A stretch of 64,000 bases of DNA, from positions 140,630 through 204,629 of the forward strand of contig NZ_JAIGNO010000006.1 of the NCBI RefSeq assembly GCF_019711515.1. The letters run 5' to 3'. The translations under genes were made by a program, and so were the position numbers. The notes under the pieces are model-generated. The model saw nothing but the letters and a program-made list of their open reading frames with translations, was not told the origin of the DNA and did no database searches. Of this stretch, positions 52,593-63,238 are shown in pieces. Each line of letters starts with the position of its first letter. Within the stretch, counting starts at the first letter, position 1. The DNA is from Qipengyuania qiaonensis. Its GTDB lineage: Bacteria; Pseudomonadota; Alphaproteobacteria; Sphingomonadales; Sphingomonadaceae.

Positions 52593-55493
52593 ATGGCCGC
52601 AACCGAACAGGTGTCCGTGTCCGTTTTAGATGCTCGCCGCACACTCGCGGCGCTCCCACTTCTCGCGCTTGCCAACCCACTGGCGGCGCAAGACGTCCCA
52701 TCCACTCCACCTGCCGAAGCTGCGCAGGCGACTACCGGATGGGGCCACCCGATCTACGATATCGCCCCCGATCCCGCGGTGCGCTTCGGCGTGCTCGACA
52801 ACGGCCTGCGCTATGCCATCCTCCAGAATGGTACGCCCGAAGATACGGCAATCATCCGCTTCGGGTTCGACGTCGGCTGGATCGATGAAACCGAGGAAGA
52901 ACTCGGACTTGCGCATATGCTCGAACATATGGCCTTCAACGGGTCGAAGAATGTGCCCGAAGGCGAGATGATCAAGCTCCTCGAACGGCTCGGCCTCGCC
53001 TTTGGCGCAGATACCAATGCATCCACCGGGTTCGAGGATACCGTCTACAAGCTGGACCTGCCGCGTACCGACCCCGATCTGGTCGACACCGCCCTGATGC
53101 TGATGCGCGAAACCGCCAGCGAGCTGACCATTGGCGACGACGCGGTCGATCGAGAGCGTGGGATCATCCAGTCGGAAACACGCACGCGCAACAATTACGG
53201 CATCCGTCGCATAAAGCACTATTTCCAGTTCATCGCGCCGGAAACGCGTTATGCCACGCGCTTCCGGGCCGACGGAACGGACGAGATCATCGACACGGCG
53301 CCGGCGCAGACCGTGCGTGATCTCTACCGGCGATATTATCGCCCGGACAACGCTGCGCTGGTGATTGTGGGCGATCTCGATCCCGACGAGATCGAGGCCA
53401 AAATCGTGTCGCGGTTTGGCGATTGGCAGGCCCCGGCGATACCTCGAACCGAAATCGACAAGGGCGAAGTCGACCTTGCGCGAGGTCCTGCCGCAGCGAA
53501 CTTTGTCGATCCCGATGTGCAGCAGGTTGTCGTGATAGATCGCTTCGCACCGTACCAGGATCGTAAGCCGACCGTTGCCGAAGCCGAACAATCGCGACTG
53601 GTCAGCCTCGGCACCGCGATCCTCAACCGTCGGTTACAGAAGATTGCCAATGCGGAGGACGCACCCATTATCGGCGGCGATGCTTCGGCCTCCGACTTTT
53701 TCGACATTCAGCGGCAGGCACAAGTTCTGGTGCAGGCGCGCGATGGCGAATGGCAGCGCGCACTGGAAGTCGGTGAACAGGAATGGCGGCGCGCCGTCGA
53801 GCATGGGTTCACCGAGGCCGAACTGGCGGAGCAGCTTGCCAATTTCGAACAGCGGTACCGTGACTCTGCGAGCCAGCAGGACACGCGGCGCAACAGCCAG
53901 TTGGCCGATGCGATCCTGTCGACCGCGAGACGCGAGCGGATCTTCGTGAGCCCTCAGACAACCTACGAACTGTTCCTGGCGCAGAAACCTGCGATCACGG
54001 CGGAAGCGGTCTCGCGAGCATTCGCCCAACACTATGCTCTTTCCGAGCCCCTGATCCACGTTTCGACCAAGCAGGCAATTCCGGATGCCGAAAAGACTAT
54101 CCTCGATGCCTTGCGGGCGTCCGAAGTGCAGCCGGTCGAAGCGCCGCAGGACACCGATGGACTGGAGTTCGCTTATACGGATTTCGGAACGCCTTCGGCG
54201 ACCGCGGATGACTCCATGATCGAGGAACTGGGCGTGCGCACGATCCGCTTCGAAAACAATGTCCGGCTGAATCTCAAGCCGACGCAGTTCGAAAAGGGTC
54301 GTCTGCGCTTTGCAATCCGCCTGGGGTCGGGCCAGTTGGCAATGCCCGAGACCAAGATGGGGGACGCAGTATTCCTGTCGGCGGTGAGCGCTCTCGGCGG
54401 ACTGGGCCAGCACGGATACAACGAATTGCGACAGATCCTGGCCGGGCGCCGCCTTACCTATGGTTTCGACGCCGGCGAGGACAAGTTCACCGTCACCGGA
54501 ACGGGCACCATGGCCGACCTGCCGTTGCAGATGCAGCTAAGTGCCGCCTATTTCAGCGATCCCGGCCTGCGCCCCGAGATGCTGACGCGCTGGCAGGCTA
54601 TCGTCCCGCCATATGTCGCTCAGCTCGATGCGACCCCGCAGGCTGTCGCACAATCGCAGGTCGCGCAGATCGTATCCGACGGCAATCCACGCTTCGGCAT
54701 TCCGGCGGAGGGGGAACTGGTCGGCGTGACGCTGGGAGGCGCGCGTGAGCTGGTAAGCCAGCAATTCGCGTCGGCTCCGATCGAAATCTCGGTCGTGGGC
54801 GATTTCGACAGCGATGCGGTGATAGAAGCGGTGGCTTCCAGTTTCGGCGCCTTGCCCCAGCGCGCAGCATCGCTGGAAAGCTGGGACAGCGCACGTTTGG
54901 CGCACTTCACCAGCAACCGGGGCGAGCGCGTGCTGACGCATGCCGGCGCGCCGGACCAGGCGTTGGCCATGACCTATTGGCCCACCACGGACGATGACGA
55001 CGCCCAGGAAGAGGCGACGATGCAATTGCTGGCCACCGTGATGCGGCTGGAAATGCTCGATCGGATCCGCGAGGAACTCGGCGCTTCATACTCGCCCACC
55101 GCGAGGTCGAGCATGTCGCACGTATATCGCGATTTCGGCACCTTCTCGACTTCGGTCGTGGTCGAACCGAGCCAGGCCGACGAGGTATTCGCAGTGGTCG
55201 ATGCGATAGCCGAGGATTTCCGCCGCGCACCCATCGACGCCGATCTGCTGGATCGTGCCCGCACGCCATTGCTGGAGAAAATTGCTCTTAGCCGACGCGA
55301 GAACGGCTGGTGGCTCGGAATCATCGACGAAGCCCAGCTGCACTCCCAACGCCTTGACCGGGTGCGGAGCTACGAGGATCGGATCCGTGCGGTAACGCCC
55401 GAGATGCTGCAGCAATCCGCGCAGCTCTATCTCGATCCGTCGCAGGCCTTGCGCATCCGCATCGTGCACGAAAGCCTGATCCCCGAGGAGTAG
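52593..55493 (+). CDS. M16 family metallopeptidase (pitrilysin-like)
   Basis: A 966-residue zinc peptidase with two M16 halves. The inverted zinc motif HMLEHMAFNG is near residue 108 and the third ligand Glu is in ERGIIQSETRTR. The second half (from about residue 540, FENNVRLNLKPTQF) lacks HxxEH, as is normal. The N terminus has a hydrophobic stretch (LAALPLLALANPLAAQ), so it is probably exported to the periplasm. The start could be ATG 52593 or TTG 52548, which has a GGAAAGC site. Probably degrades peptides; no partner subunit is adjacent. Confidence 0.9.
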   Translation: MAATEQVSVSVLDARRTLAALPLLALANPLAAQDVPSTPPAEAAQATTGWGHPIYDIAPDPAVRFGVLDNGLRYAILQNGTPEDTAIIRFGFDVGWIDETEEELGLAHMLEHMAFNGSKNVPEGEMIKLLERLGLAFGADTNASTGFEDTVYKLDLPRTDPDLVDTALMLMRETASELTIGDDAVDRERGIIQSETRTRNNYGIRRIKHYFQFIAPETRYATRFRADGTDEIIDTAPAQTVRDLYRRYYRPDNAALVIVGDLDPDEIEAKIVSRFGDWQAPAIPRTEIDKGEVDLARGPAAANFVDPDVQQVVVIDRFAPYQDRKPTVAEAEQSRLVSLGTAILNRRLQKIANAEDAPIIGGDASASDFFDIQRQAQVLVQARDGEWQRALEVGEQEWRRAVEHGFTEAELAEQLANFEQRYRDSASQQDTRRNSQLADAILSTARRERIFVSPQTTYELFLAQKPAITAEAVSRAFAQHYALSEPLIHVSTKQAIPDAEKTILDALRASEVQPVEAPQDTDGLEFAYTDFGTPSATADDSMIEELGVRTIRFENNVRLNLKPTQFEKGRLRFAIRLGSGQLAMPETKMGDAVFLSAVSALGGLGQHGYNELRQILAGRRLTYGFDAGEDKFTVTGTGTMADLPLQMQLSAAYFSDPGLRPEMLTRWQAIVPPYVAQLDATPQAVAQSQVAQIVSDGNPRFGIPAEGELVGVTLGGARELVSQQFASAPIEISVVGDFDSDAVIEAVASSFGALPQRAASLESWDSARLAHFTSNRGERVLTHAGAPDQALAMTYWPTTDDDDAQEEATMQLLATVMRLEMLDRIREELGASYSPTARSSMSHVYRDFGTFSTSVVVEPSQADEVFAVVDAIAEDFRRAPIDADLLDRARTPLLEKIALSRRENGWWLGIIDEAQLHSQRLDRVRSYEDRIRAVTPEMLQQSAQLYLDPSQALRIRIVHESLIPEE

Positions 55494-55550
55494 AACAGGG
55501 CCGGAGGGATCGCTCCCGCCGGCCCCGTATTCTCTATCGGCTAGCCAGCC

Positions 55551-57761
55551 TTAGTAGCTGACGCGGGCCGAGATACCGAACACGCGCGGATCGTTGACGA
55601 AGGCGGTGTTGTTGTTGAAGTCGATCCCGCCCTTCACATTGTCTTCATTGGTAATATTGCGCACGAAAGCGGCCACTTCGAACGATCCATCGGTCTTTGC
55701 ATAGCCTATGCGCAGCCCGCCTTCGATCTGGTTGTTCGAGTTGAATTCCTCGCTTTCATACAGGAAGAAGTTGGTCTTTCCCTGATACGTCCAGTCGGTG
55801 AAGAGGAATATTTCTCCCGCAGCGCCTACCGGCACCCCGTACCGTGCGGTCACGTCGGCAATCCATTCCGGAGCGTTGGGGAACAGGTTGCCATCGACCA
55901 GCGCGCGGGTCGTGCCCGCGAGCACGACGGTCGGATCGATAACTGTGCACTGTGCACAGATGCCGACAGCGAGCGTCTCGTCTTGTATCTTGGTGTTGTT
56001 CCAGCTGGCACCGGCCGTGACCAGGAAATCCGGTGTGATCTGGAATGCACTGTCGAGTTCGAAGCCGTAGCCGCGGCCCTTTTCTGCATTGACCAGCTGC
56101 ACGAGATTGCCGGCGCCGCCGACCGCCGAAAACTGCGGATCTTCGATAGTATAGTAGTATACCGCGCCGTTAAGGCGCACACGACGATCGGCCAGTTCCG
56201 ATTTGAACCCAGCTTCGTAGCTCATGATCTTTTCCGAAGTCGCGACGGATGGCGGCGAGAAGAACGCCACATCGCGACCCTGAATGGTCGGTGCACGGAA
56301 ACCACTGGCCACACGCGCATAGACGCTGGCATCCGCGCTCACGTCGTAGAACGCCGCGAGATCCCAACTGATCCGCTCGTCAGAAACCGAGGTCGGCTGC
56401 GGGGCAGCACCGGAGACGACCACGAAATCCTTCTCATCTTCGGTGTAGCGCAGGCCTGCCGTCAGCTTGAGCGCATCGCCAAGGCGCGAGCTTACCTGAC
56501 CGAACACGGCCCAGCTTTCGTTGGTGTGATTGACAGTCACCGGCGGCGGGAAATCGAAGCCCACGGTGGTGACGTCGAAATCGCTGTCGAAATAGAAGCC
56601 GCCGACTTGCCAGTCGATCATGCCGCCGCTGTTCGAGGCAATACGCACTTCCTGCGTGAACTGTTCGAGGTCGATCGAATCCTGCGTGTCGCTGGGAAAC
56701 GGAATGAAGCCCGGGCCAGTGACAAGATTGCCACCGTCGATATCGCCGCGGCTGCTGCCTTCGCTGTTTGCCCAGCTGGTGATGCTGGTGAAGGTTGCGA
56801 AATCGGCCTCGTAATCGACCTTGGCGGTCGCGATCTCGGCCTTGTAGGACGCTTCGTTGCGGCCACCGGCATCGTAGAACACGGTGTCGCGGTCGTAATT
56901 GTCGTTCAGATCGTTGTCGCCCGGGCCGAGAATATTGGCGCGGAACAGCGTCGACTGGCCATCGAGGTCGCGTATGGCATAGCTTCCGAGGATCGACAGG
57001 CGATCGCCCGGCGTGATGAGCAGCTGGGCGCGGCCCGCCACTTCGCTATACGCGCCGTAAGCATCTTCTTCGCCCGTGAAACCGTTGTCGACCCAGTTGT
57101 CGCGTTGCTGCCACAAGCCGGACAGGCGGAGCGACACGACGCCCGGCATGATCGGCACGGTCACGCCGCCATCCGCAGAGAAGCTGTTGAAGCTGCCATA
57201 GCTGATAGCGCCAGCAACCGCGAACTCGTCGCCGGGCTTGACGGTGTCGATCTTGACGATGCCGGCAGGCGTGTTGCGGCCGAACAGCGTTCCCTGGGGG
57301 CCGCGCAGAACTTCGATCCGCTCGACGTCGAAAATCGGGAAGGATTTCAGCGTGACATTTTCCATCACCACTTCGTCCATCACCACGGAGACGGGCTGCG
57401 AAGCCGCTAGGTCGAAATCGGTATTGCCGAGGCCGCGAATATAGAAGCGTGGCGCGGCGCGGCCGTTCGAGCTTTCCACGAACAGGCCGGGGACACGGGC
57501 GGCGAGTGCGGTCACTTCGGCACCGGCGTCGAAGATCGTTCGGACCGTGCTGGCATCGAGAGTCGCGGCCGAAACGGGAACGTCCTGGAGGTTTTCCTCG
57601 CGCCGGTTGGCGGTAACTATGATCGTGTTGAGCTGACCTTCGGCAGCTTCTTCGGCGCCGACGGCATCGGCGTCTTGCGCCAATGCGGGTTGGGCAGCGA
57701 GGGTCACGAAGGCAAGACTGCTTGCCCCAAGGAAACGGGCAGCGGTGGAGCGGATGGTCAT
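55551..57761 (-). CDS. TonB-dependent receptor
   Basis: A 736-residue receptor of the group abundant in Sphingomonadales. The signal peptide ends at QPALAQ, a TonB-box-like NTIIVTANRREENLQDVPVS follows, and the plug has PRFYIRGLGNTDFDL and VEVLRGPQGTLFGRNTPAG. The barrel ends in Tyr (GISARVSY). The start used is ATG 57761; 52 upstream codons remain open without a signal sequence. The ligand is unknown and no degradation gene is adjacent on its strand. Confidence 0.92.
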   Translation of the reverse strand: MTIRSTAARFLGASSLAFVTLAAQPALAQDADAVGAEEAAEGQLNTIIVTANRREENLQDVPVSAATLDASTVRTIFDAGAEVTALAARVPGLFVESSNGRAAPRFYIRGLGNTDFDLAASQPVSVVMDEVVMENVTLKSFPIFDVERIEVLRGPQGTLFGRNTPAGIVKIDTVKPGDEFAVAGAISYGSFNSFSADGGVTVPIMPGVVSLRLSGLWQQRDNWVDNGFTGEEDAYGAYSEVAGRAQLLITPGDRLSILGSYAIRDLDGQSTLFRANILGPGDNDLNDNYDRDTVFYDAGGRNEASYKAEIATAKVDYEADFATFTSITSWANSEGSSRGDIDGGNLVTGPGFIPFPSDTQDSIDLEQFTQEVRIASNSGGMIDWQVGGFYFDSDFDVTTVGFDFPPPVTVNHTNESWAVFGQVSSRLGDALKLTAGLRYTEDEKDFVVVSGAAPQPTSVSDERISWDLAAFYDVSADASVYARVASGFRAPTIQGRDVAFFSPPSVATSEKIMSYEAGFKSELADRRVRLNGAVYYYTIEDPQFSAVGGAGNLVQLVNAEKGRGYGFELDSAFQITPDFLVTAGASWNNTKIQDETLAVGICAQCTVIDPTVVLAGTTRALVDGNLFPNAPEWIADVTARYGVPVGAAGEIFLFTDWTYQGKTNFFLYESEEFNSNNQIEGGLRIGYAKTDGSFEVAAFVRNITNEDNVKGGIDFNNNTAFVNDPRVFGISARVSY

Positions 57762-58031
57762 AATGGAGAGATTTCCTGCTTGAGCACGCAAATCGGATGA
57801 GCGGGCATTTGGAGGGATGCGGCCGGTAATGCCGTCCGGGGTCAATAGCAGGTTGCTCGATGAAATGGAGTTTCGTTCATCGACTTGCGGCAAAATCATT
57901 ACAAATGTTGCAGTCATGCTACAGCAGTCGCCGATATGTCACTCGCATGACCATTCCACACGTTCTTTGCGAGATGCTTGAATGCGCGAGGGCACTGCGC
58001 CATAGGCGCGCCAACAGGAAAGGCCCGCTCG

Positions 58032-58265
58032 ATGAATATCCGCGTTCATGTCTCGCTCAAGCCTGGCGTCCTCGACCCGCAGGGACGCGCCGTCCATCAC
58101 GCTCTCGAAGGGCTTGGCTTCGCCGGGGTCGATGAGGTGCGCGTCGGCCGCCTGATCGAACTCGACGTCGCCGACGATACCGACGACACGGCGCTTACGG
58201 AGATGTGCGAGAAGTTGCTCGCCAATACAGTGATCGAAAACTACCGCATCGAGAAGGTCGGCTGA
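58032..58265 (+). CDS. purS: FGAM synthase subunit PurS
   Basis: A 77-residue subunit that bridges PurL and PurQ for ammonia transfer in the fourth step of purine synthesis. The sequence [28 protein letters not shown] and the terminal [14 protein letters not shown] are diagnostic. It overlaps purQ by one base (TGATG). Preceded by a 270-bp region shared with the divergent receptor. Confidence 0.95.
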   Translation: MNIRVHVSLKPGVLDPQGRAVHHALEGLGFAGVDEVRVGRLIELDVADDTDDTALTEMCEKLLANTVIENYRIEKVG

Positions 58266-58942
58266 TGACCTTCCGCGCCGCTGTCATCACCTTCCCCGGT
58301 TCCAATTGCGACCGCGATATGGCGGTGGCGATCGAAAAGGTTTCGGGAACGGCTGCGATGCGCGTGTGGCATGGCGATGCCCATCTCCCCGAAGACCTCG
58401 ATTTCATCGCCTTGCCGGGAGGGTTCTCTTACGGCGACTATCTCCGCTCCGGTGCGATGGCGGCTAACAGCCCGATCATGCGGAGCGTTAAGCGGCGGGC
58501 CGAGCGCGGTGTGCCGGTACTGGGTGTATGCAACGGCTTTCAGGTGTTGACGGAAGCCGGTCTGCTACCGGGCGCACTGATGCGCAATGCCAGCCAGAAT
58601 TTCATCTGCCGCACCGTTGCGCTCACGGTCGAGAACAGCCAGTCCCTGTTCACGGCCGGATACGAAAACGGGCAGACCATCCGTATCCCGGTGGCCCATC
58701 ACGACGGCAATTACTTCGCCGACGAGGACACGCTCGACCGGCTGGAGGGCGAAGGCCGCGTAGCCTTCCGCTACGCCGAGAACTGCAACGGCTCGCGCCG
58801 GGATATTGCCGGAATTCTGAATGCTGCGGGCAATGTTCTGGGCATGATGCCGCACCCGGAACGTGCGATCGACGCGGCCCATGGCGGTACCGACGGCGTT
58901 GCCCTGTTCGAGAACGCAGTGAAGGCTCTGGCTACCGTGTGA
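58265..58942 (+). CDS. purQ: FGAM synthase subunit PurQ (glutamine amidotransferase)
   Basis: A 225-residue class I glutaminase that supplies ammonia to PurL. It shows [25 protein letters not shown], the nucleophile Cys in [10 protein letters not shown] and the His/Glu of MMPHPERA. The start at 58265 overlaps purS. Its stop abuts that of the convergent GGDEF-EAL gene (TGATCA). purL is not in the window. Confidence 0.96.
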   Translation: MTFRAAVITFPGSNCDRDMAVAIEKVSGTAAMRVWHGDAHLPEDLDFIALPGGFSYGDYLRSGAMAANSPIMRSVKRRAERGVPVLGVCNGFQVLTEAGLLPGALMRNASQNFICRTVALTVENSQSLFTAGYENGQTIRIPVAHHDGNYFADEDTLDRLEGEGRVAFRYAENCNGSRRDIAGILNAAGNVLGMMPHPERAIDAAHGGTDGVALFENAVKALATV

Positions 58943-61309
58943 TCAGGCGCTCTTGAGGCGATCTGCCGTATCGTGCCGGCCAAGGATCCGGCGCACATCT
59001 TCCAACGGCATCGGCCGGCCGAAATGGTAGCCCTGGATCTTGGTGCAGCCCAGACGACGGATCAGCGCCGCCTCATCCGCGTTCTCTACGCCTTCTGCGG
59101 TGGTCGTCATGTTCAGGCTTTCGGCCATGGCGACAACGGCGCGAATGATGGCAAGCGATTCCGGACTCTGCTGTGCCGCACCCTGCACGAAGCTGCGATC
59201 GACCTTGATCGTCGAGAATTTCAGTTTTCGCAGATAGCCGAGCGATGAATAGCCGGTGCCAAAGTCGTCCAGCGCGATCGAGCAACCGAGTGCCATGCAC
59301 TGCTCGAGCGCCTTACGAGCAATGCCCGCGTCTCGCATGAAGATGCTCTCCGTGACTTCAATCTCAAGCCGTTTCGGTTCAAGCCCGCTGTGCGACAACG
59401 CACGGACGACGGTGGCGGCGAAATCGGGTTCGAGGAGTTGCTCTGGCGAGACGTTGACATTGACCTTCACATGCTCGGGCCAATGAACGGCGGCCTCCCG
59501 GCAGGCTTCCTGCATGACCCATGTGCCGATCGGTACGATCAGACGCGTGTCCTCAGCCAAGGGGATGAACTTGGCCGGACTCACAAAGCCATGTTCGGCG
59601 CTGTGCCAGCGGATCAGTGCCTCGAAACTCACGATCTCCTCTGAGTTGGCATCCACCACCGGCTGGTACTGAAGATGCATCTCGTTGCGCTCGAGAGCGT
59701 GGCGCAAGGAATGTTCGAGTTGCCGCTTTTCTTCGGCATTGGCGTGCAGCGAAGGCTCATATTCGCGATGTACGCCCCCGCCTTCATCCTTGGCGCGATA
59801 AAGTGCCAGATCGGCATTGCGCAGCAGTTCCTCTACAGTCCCTCCATCGCGCGGACCGAACGCCGAGCCGACGCTGGCGCCAACATAGAGAATCTGGTTT
59901 TCGATCTCGTAGGGTTCCGACAGGCGCTCGATGATGGCATGCGACAGGCGCTCTATGCGATCCCTGTCGGAAGCATCGCGGATCACTACAGCGAACTCGT
60001 CTCCGCCAAGTCGGCCACAGACTTCGCCTTCCCGGACCAATGGCTTGAGGCGGGCGGCGACCTCGCCAAGCATCTTGTCGCCGACAAGATGGCCAAGCGA
60101 ATCGTTGACCGCCTTGAAGCGATCCAGATCGATCATGAGACACGCGCAACGCGATCGCCAATCGGCAGAGTATTTCAGCGCCTCGCCCAGAGCTTCGTTG
60201 AGCATGCGGCGGTTCGGCAGATGGGTGAGGGTGTCGTAGCGCGCGAGGTATTCGATCTTTTCGGAAGACTCGCGCTGCTCGGTAACGTCCGACCCGACAC
60301 CGCGGAAACCCTGATAATTGCCCATGTCGTCGACGATCGGCGTCCCCGACAATTCCCACCAACGATTCTGGCCTGCGATCGACACCTTCACGGTAAGGTT
60401 GGAGAAATTCTCCTTGCGTTTCAACTTGTCGGCAAGGTCGTGCAGACTCTGGGGGAATTGCCCGGTCTTCCAGCCATTGCCGGAGATGAGCTGCAGGAAC
60501 GACTGGCCGTCGATCTGACCCGGCTCCTTGCCCAATGCGAAAGCAAGCCGCGGCGAAACGGATTTCAGGCGACGGCGCGTATCGATCTGCCACAACCAAT
60601 CGGCCTGACCCTCTTCGAATTCACGCAGGAGCATCGAGACGACTTCGCTTTTTTCCTGCATCTCCGCTTCGGCCAGCCGCGCGGCCACAGCTACACGGGC
60701 GCTTTCGACAACGCCGAAAATGGCCAGCAACGCCGAGATGACGACAATTCCGGCGAGCGTGAACTGAGAAGTGGCAAGGCTGGCGATCAGGGCCCCGGCA
60801 CCGGCTGCTGCTGTAAAAGCAATGGAACTCAAGGGTACGCTGAAACGGCTTGCCGTGCTCGCCAATATCAACATCGCGACCACTGCCCAGACGATATCAG
60901 TGGACGCAGGTTCCGCGACGAGAGCGCAGGCGATCATGCCCAACGACCAGATCGTGCCCTTCCCGGCTGAGGTAAGAGCGTGAACTTTCATCTCTTCAAC
61001 CGAAATATGGCGATACTCGGCATCCGCCAGCCGCAGGTCTGCTCGGGCGGAGTGGGCGGCAACCGCAACCAAAACGACACCCCAGGCCACGAGCAACGTG
61101 GAAGGAACCGTCCCGAACAGTGCATTTGCGACCAGTAGAAAACCGACGACGTGAAGGCCGAAACGGACTCTCACCCGCTCCTTCAGCAGCGCGTACTGCC
61201 GGCCGTGGACGAGTCCCCAATCGCTGGCCCCGGGCGACTCGAGACCGATCACCTGCCGGATGGACAGGGCTGTCGCGCTGGTTTCCTGGTTGATGGATTG
61301 TTCGCTCAC
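58943..61309 (-). CDS. Membrane PAS-GGDEF-EAL cyclic-di-GMP protein
   Basis: A 788-residue protein. About four to six membrane helices occupy residues 45-200, followed by a PAS domain (about 235-345, ending FRGVGSDVTEQRE). The GGDEF domain (about 350-515) has intact GRLGGDEFAVVI. The EAL domain (about 530-775) has SFEALIRW, EVTESIFM, ALDDFGTGYSSLGYLRKLK and AEGVENADEA. Both catalytic signatures are preserved, so it may be bifunctional or switchable. Starts at GTG 61309. Confidence 0.92.
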   Translation of the reverse strand: MSEQSINQETSATALSIRQVIGLESPGASDWGLVHGRQYALLKERVRVRFGLHVVGFLLVANALFGTVPSTLLVAWGVVLVAVAAHSARADLRLADAEYRHISVEEMKVHALTSAGKGTIWSLGMIACALVAEPASTDIVWAVVAMLILASTASRFSVPLSSIAFTAAAGAGALIASLATSQFTLAGIVVISALLAIFGVVESARVAVAARLAEAEMQEKSEVVSMLLREFEEGQADWLWQIDTRRRLKSVSPRLAFALGKEPGQIDGQSFLQLISGNGWKTGQFPQSLHDLADKLKRKENFSNLTVKVSIAGQNRWWELSGTPIVDDMGNYQGFRGVGSDVTEQRESSEKIEYLARYDTLTHLPNRRMLNEALGEALKYSADWRSRCACLMIDLDRFKAVNDSLGHLVGDKMLGEVAARLKPLVREGEVCGRLGGDEFAVVIRDASDRDRIERLSHAIIERLSEPYEIENQILYVGASVGSAFGPRDGGTVEELLRNADLALYRAKDEGGGVHREYEPSLHANAEEKRQLEHSLRHALERNEMHLQYQPVVDANSEEIVSFEALIRWHSAEHGFVSPAKFIPLAEDTRLIVPIGTWVMQEACREAAVHWPEHVKVNVNVSPEQLLEPDFAATVVRALSHSGLEPKRLEIEVTESIFMRDAGIARKALEQCMALGCSIALDDFGTGYSSLGYLRKLKFSTIKVDRSFVQGAAQQSPESLAIIRAVVAMAESLNMTTTAEGVENADEAALIRRLGCTKIQGYHFGRPMPLEDVRRILGRHDTADRLKSA

Positions 61310-61399
61310 CCGTGCACGGTTAATCGGAAATCCTTATTTCCCGGTAAAAACCGAAAGCAATCAATTAACTGTGCCGAATACCAAAGCGATCGAGCTAAA

Positions 61400-63223
61400 T
61401 TATTCTACCGTAACCGATTTCGCGAGGTTACGTGGCTGATCGACATCGGTGCCTTTAACGCAGGCGACATGATAAGCCAGCAACTGCACCGGTATCGCAT
61501 AGACCAGAGGTGCGATGAGCGGATGGACGCGTGGCATCTCGATGGTCGCAAGGCAGCCTTCGCCAGCCTCTTCCAGCCCTTTCGCATCCGAGATCAGCAC
61601 GATCTTGCCGCCACGCGCCCGGACTTCTTCCATGTTGGAAACGGTCTTTTCGAACAGCGGGCCCGAAGGAGCCAGAACGATCACCGGCACGGCCTCGTCG
61701 ATCAGTGCGATCGGGCCGTGCTTCATTTCGCCCGAAGCATACCCTTCGGCATGTATATAGCTGATTTCCTTGAGTTTTAGCGCACCTTCCATTGCCAGAG
61801 GATAGTCCGGCCCGCGGCCGAGGTAGAGTACGTCGCGCGCCGGCGCGATAAGGTGGGCCATTGCGGCAATGTCATCGTCATGATCGAGCGCGGCATTTAA
61901 CGCTGCGGGCGCTTCGAGCAGGTGCGCGACGACTTCCTGTTCGTCGGCACGAGACATAAGCCCCTTTCTGACCGCCATGTGCGCGGCCAGCGCGGCGAGC
62001 ACGGCGAGTTGGCACGTAAAGGCCTTGGTCGAGGCAACACCGATCTCGGGGCCGGCATGCGTCGGTAGCAGCAGATCCGCCTCACGCGCCATCGAGCTGG
62101 TCGGAACGTTCACGACCACGCCGATGGTCTGCCCCTCCGCCTTGCAATGGCGCAGCGCGGCCAGCGTATCGGCAGTCTCGCCGCTCTGCGAAATGAACAG
62201 CGCCAGGCCGCCTTCTTCGAGTACCGGCTCTCGATAACGGAACTCCGAAGCGAAATCGATGTCGACCGGAACGCGCGCAAACTGTTCGAACCAGTATTTG
62301 GCCACCATCCCGGCATAGTAGGAGGTACCGCAGGCAACTATCGTCACGCGCTTTACCGCCGAGATATCGAAATCGAATTGTGGCAGCGCGACCGAATTAT
62401 CCGATTGGCGCAGGTAGGAACCGAGCGTCTGGGCAACCACCGTTGGCTGCTCGAAGATCTCTTTCTGCATGAAGTGGCGGTAGTTGCCTTTCTCCACCGC
62501 CGCTGCCGAAGCCCCTGAAAGCTGGATCGGGCGCTCGACAAGGTCTCCCAGTTCATCATAAATCTCCGCGCCATCGCGGGTCACGACCACCCAGTCGCCT
62601 TCCTCCAGATAGGCGATCCGCTGGGTTAGCTGTGCAAGGGCCAGCGCATCGGAGCCGAGATAGGTTTCGCCATCACCGAAGCCGACGACCAGCGGCGAAC
62701 CACGGCGAGCGCCTATCAGTAAGTCCGGATAATCGCGAAACGCGATCGCGAGGGCAAAGGCGCCGCGCAGGCGTGGCAACACCTCGCGCACCGCGTCCTG
62801 CGGGCTGGCCCCGCCCTCGACTTGCAGCGAAACCAGGTGTGCTACGACTTCGCTGTCGGTGTCACTTTCGAGTGTTCTTCCAGCGGCGGTGAGTTCGGCC
62901 TTCAACTCCCGGAAGTTCTCGATAATGCCGTTGTGGACCAGCGCGACATGATCGGTGGCGTGCGGGTGCGCATTCTTGGCCGTCGGTGCGCCATGCGTAG
63001 CCCAGCGGGTATGCGCAATGCCCACATCCCCATCGGCCGGGTCCTTGGCCAGCACATTGGCGAGATTCGCCAGCTTGCCCTCGGCACGGCGGCGCACCAG
63101 GGTGCCATCATGGACAGTGCAAATTCCCGCACTGTCATAGCCACGATACTCCATCCGCCGGAGCCCATCGACCAGCCGCTCAGCGACCGCTTCCTTGCCG
63201 ACGATACCGATAATTCCGCACAT
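61400..63223 (-). CDS. glmS: Glutamine-fructose-6-phosphate aminotransferase
   Basis: First enzyme of UDP-GlcNAc synthesis, making glucosamine-6-phosphate. The 607-residue product has the N-terminal nucleophile Cys2 (MCGIIGIVG), the glutaminase motifs GIAHTRWATHG and HNGIIENF, and two SIS domains (VACGTSYYAGMVAKYW; ISQSGETADTLAALR). It ends KSVTVE like the family. No ribozyme or riboswitch is evident upstream. 15 bp separates its start from the vapC stop. Confidence 0.96.
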   Translation of the reverse strand: MCGIIGIVGKEAVAERLVDGLRRMEYRGYDSAGICTVHDGTLVRRRAEGKLANLANVLAKDPADGDVGIAHTRWATHGAPTAKNAHPHATDHVALVHNGIIENFRELKAELTAAGRTLESDTDSEVVAHLVSLQVEGGASPQDAVREVLPRLRGAFALAIAFRDYPDLLIGARRGSPLVVGFGDGETYLGSDALALAQLTQRIAYLEEGDWVVVTRDGAEIYDELGDLVERPIQLSGASAAAVEKGNYRHFMQKEIFEQPTVVAQTLGSYLRQSDNSVALPQFDFDISAVKRVTIVACGTSYYAGMVAKYWFEQFARVPVDIDFASEFRYREPVLEEGGLALFISQSGETADTLAALRHCKAEGQTIGVVVNVPTSSMAREADLLLPTHAGPEIGVASTKAFTCQLAVLAALAAHMAVRKGLMSRADEQEVVAHLLEAPAALNAALDHDDDIAAMAHLIAPARDVLYLGRGPDYPLAMEGALKLKEISYIHAEGYASGEMKHGPIALIDEAVPVIVLAPSGPLFEKTVSNMEEVRARGGKIVLISDAKGLEEAGEGCLATIEMPRVHPLIAPLVYAIPVQLLAYHVACVKGTDVDQPRNLAKSVTVE

Positions 63224-63238
63224 GAGCCGTTTGTCCTG

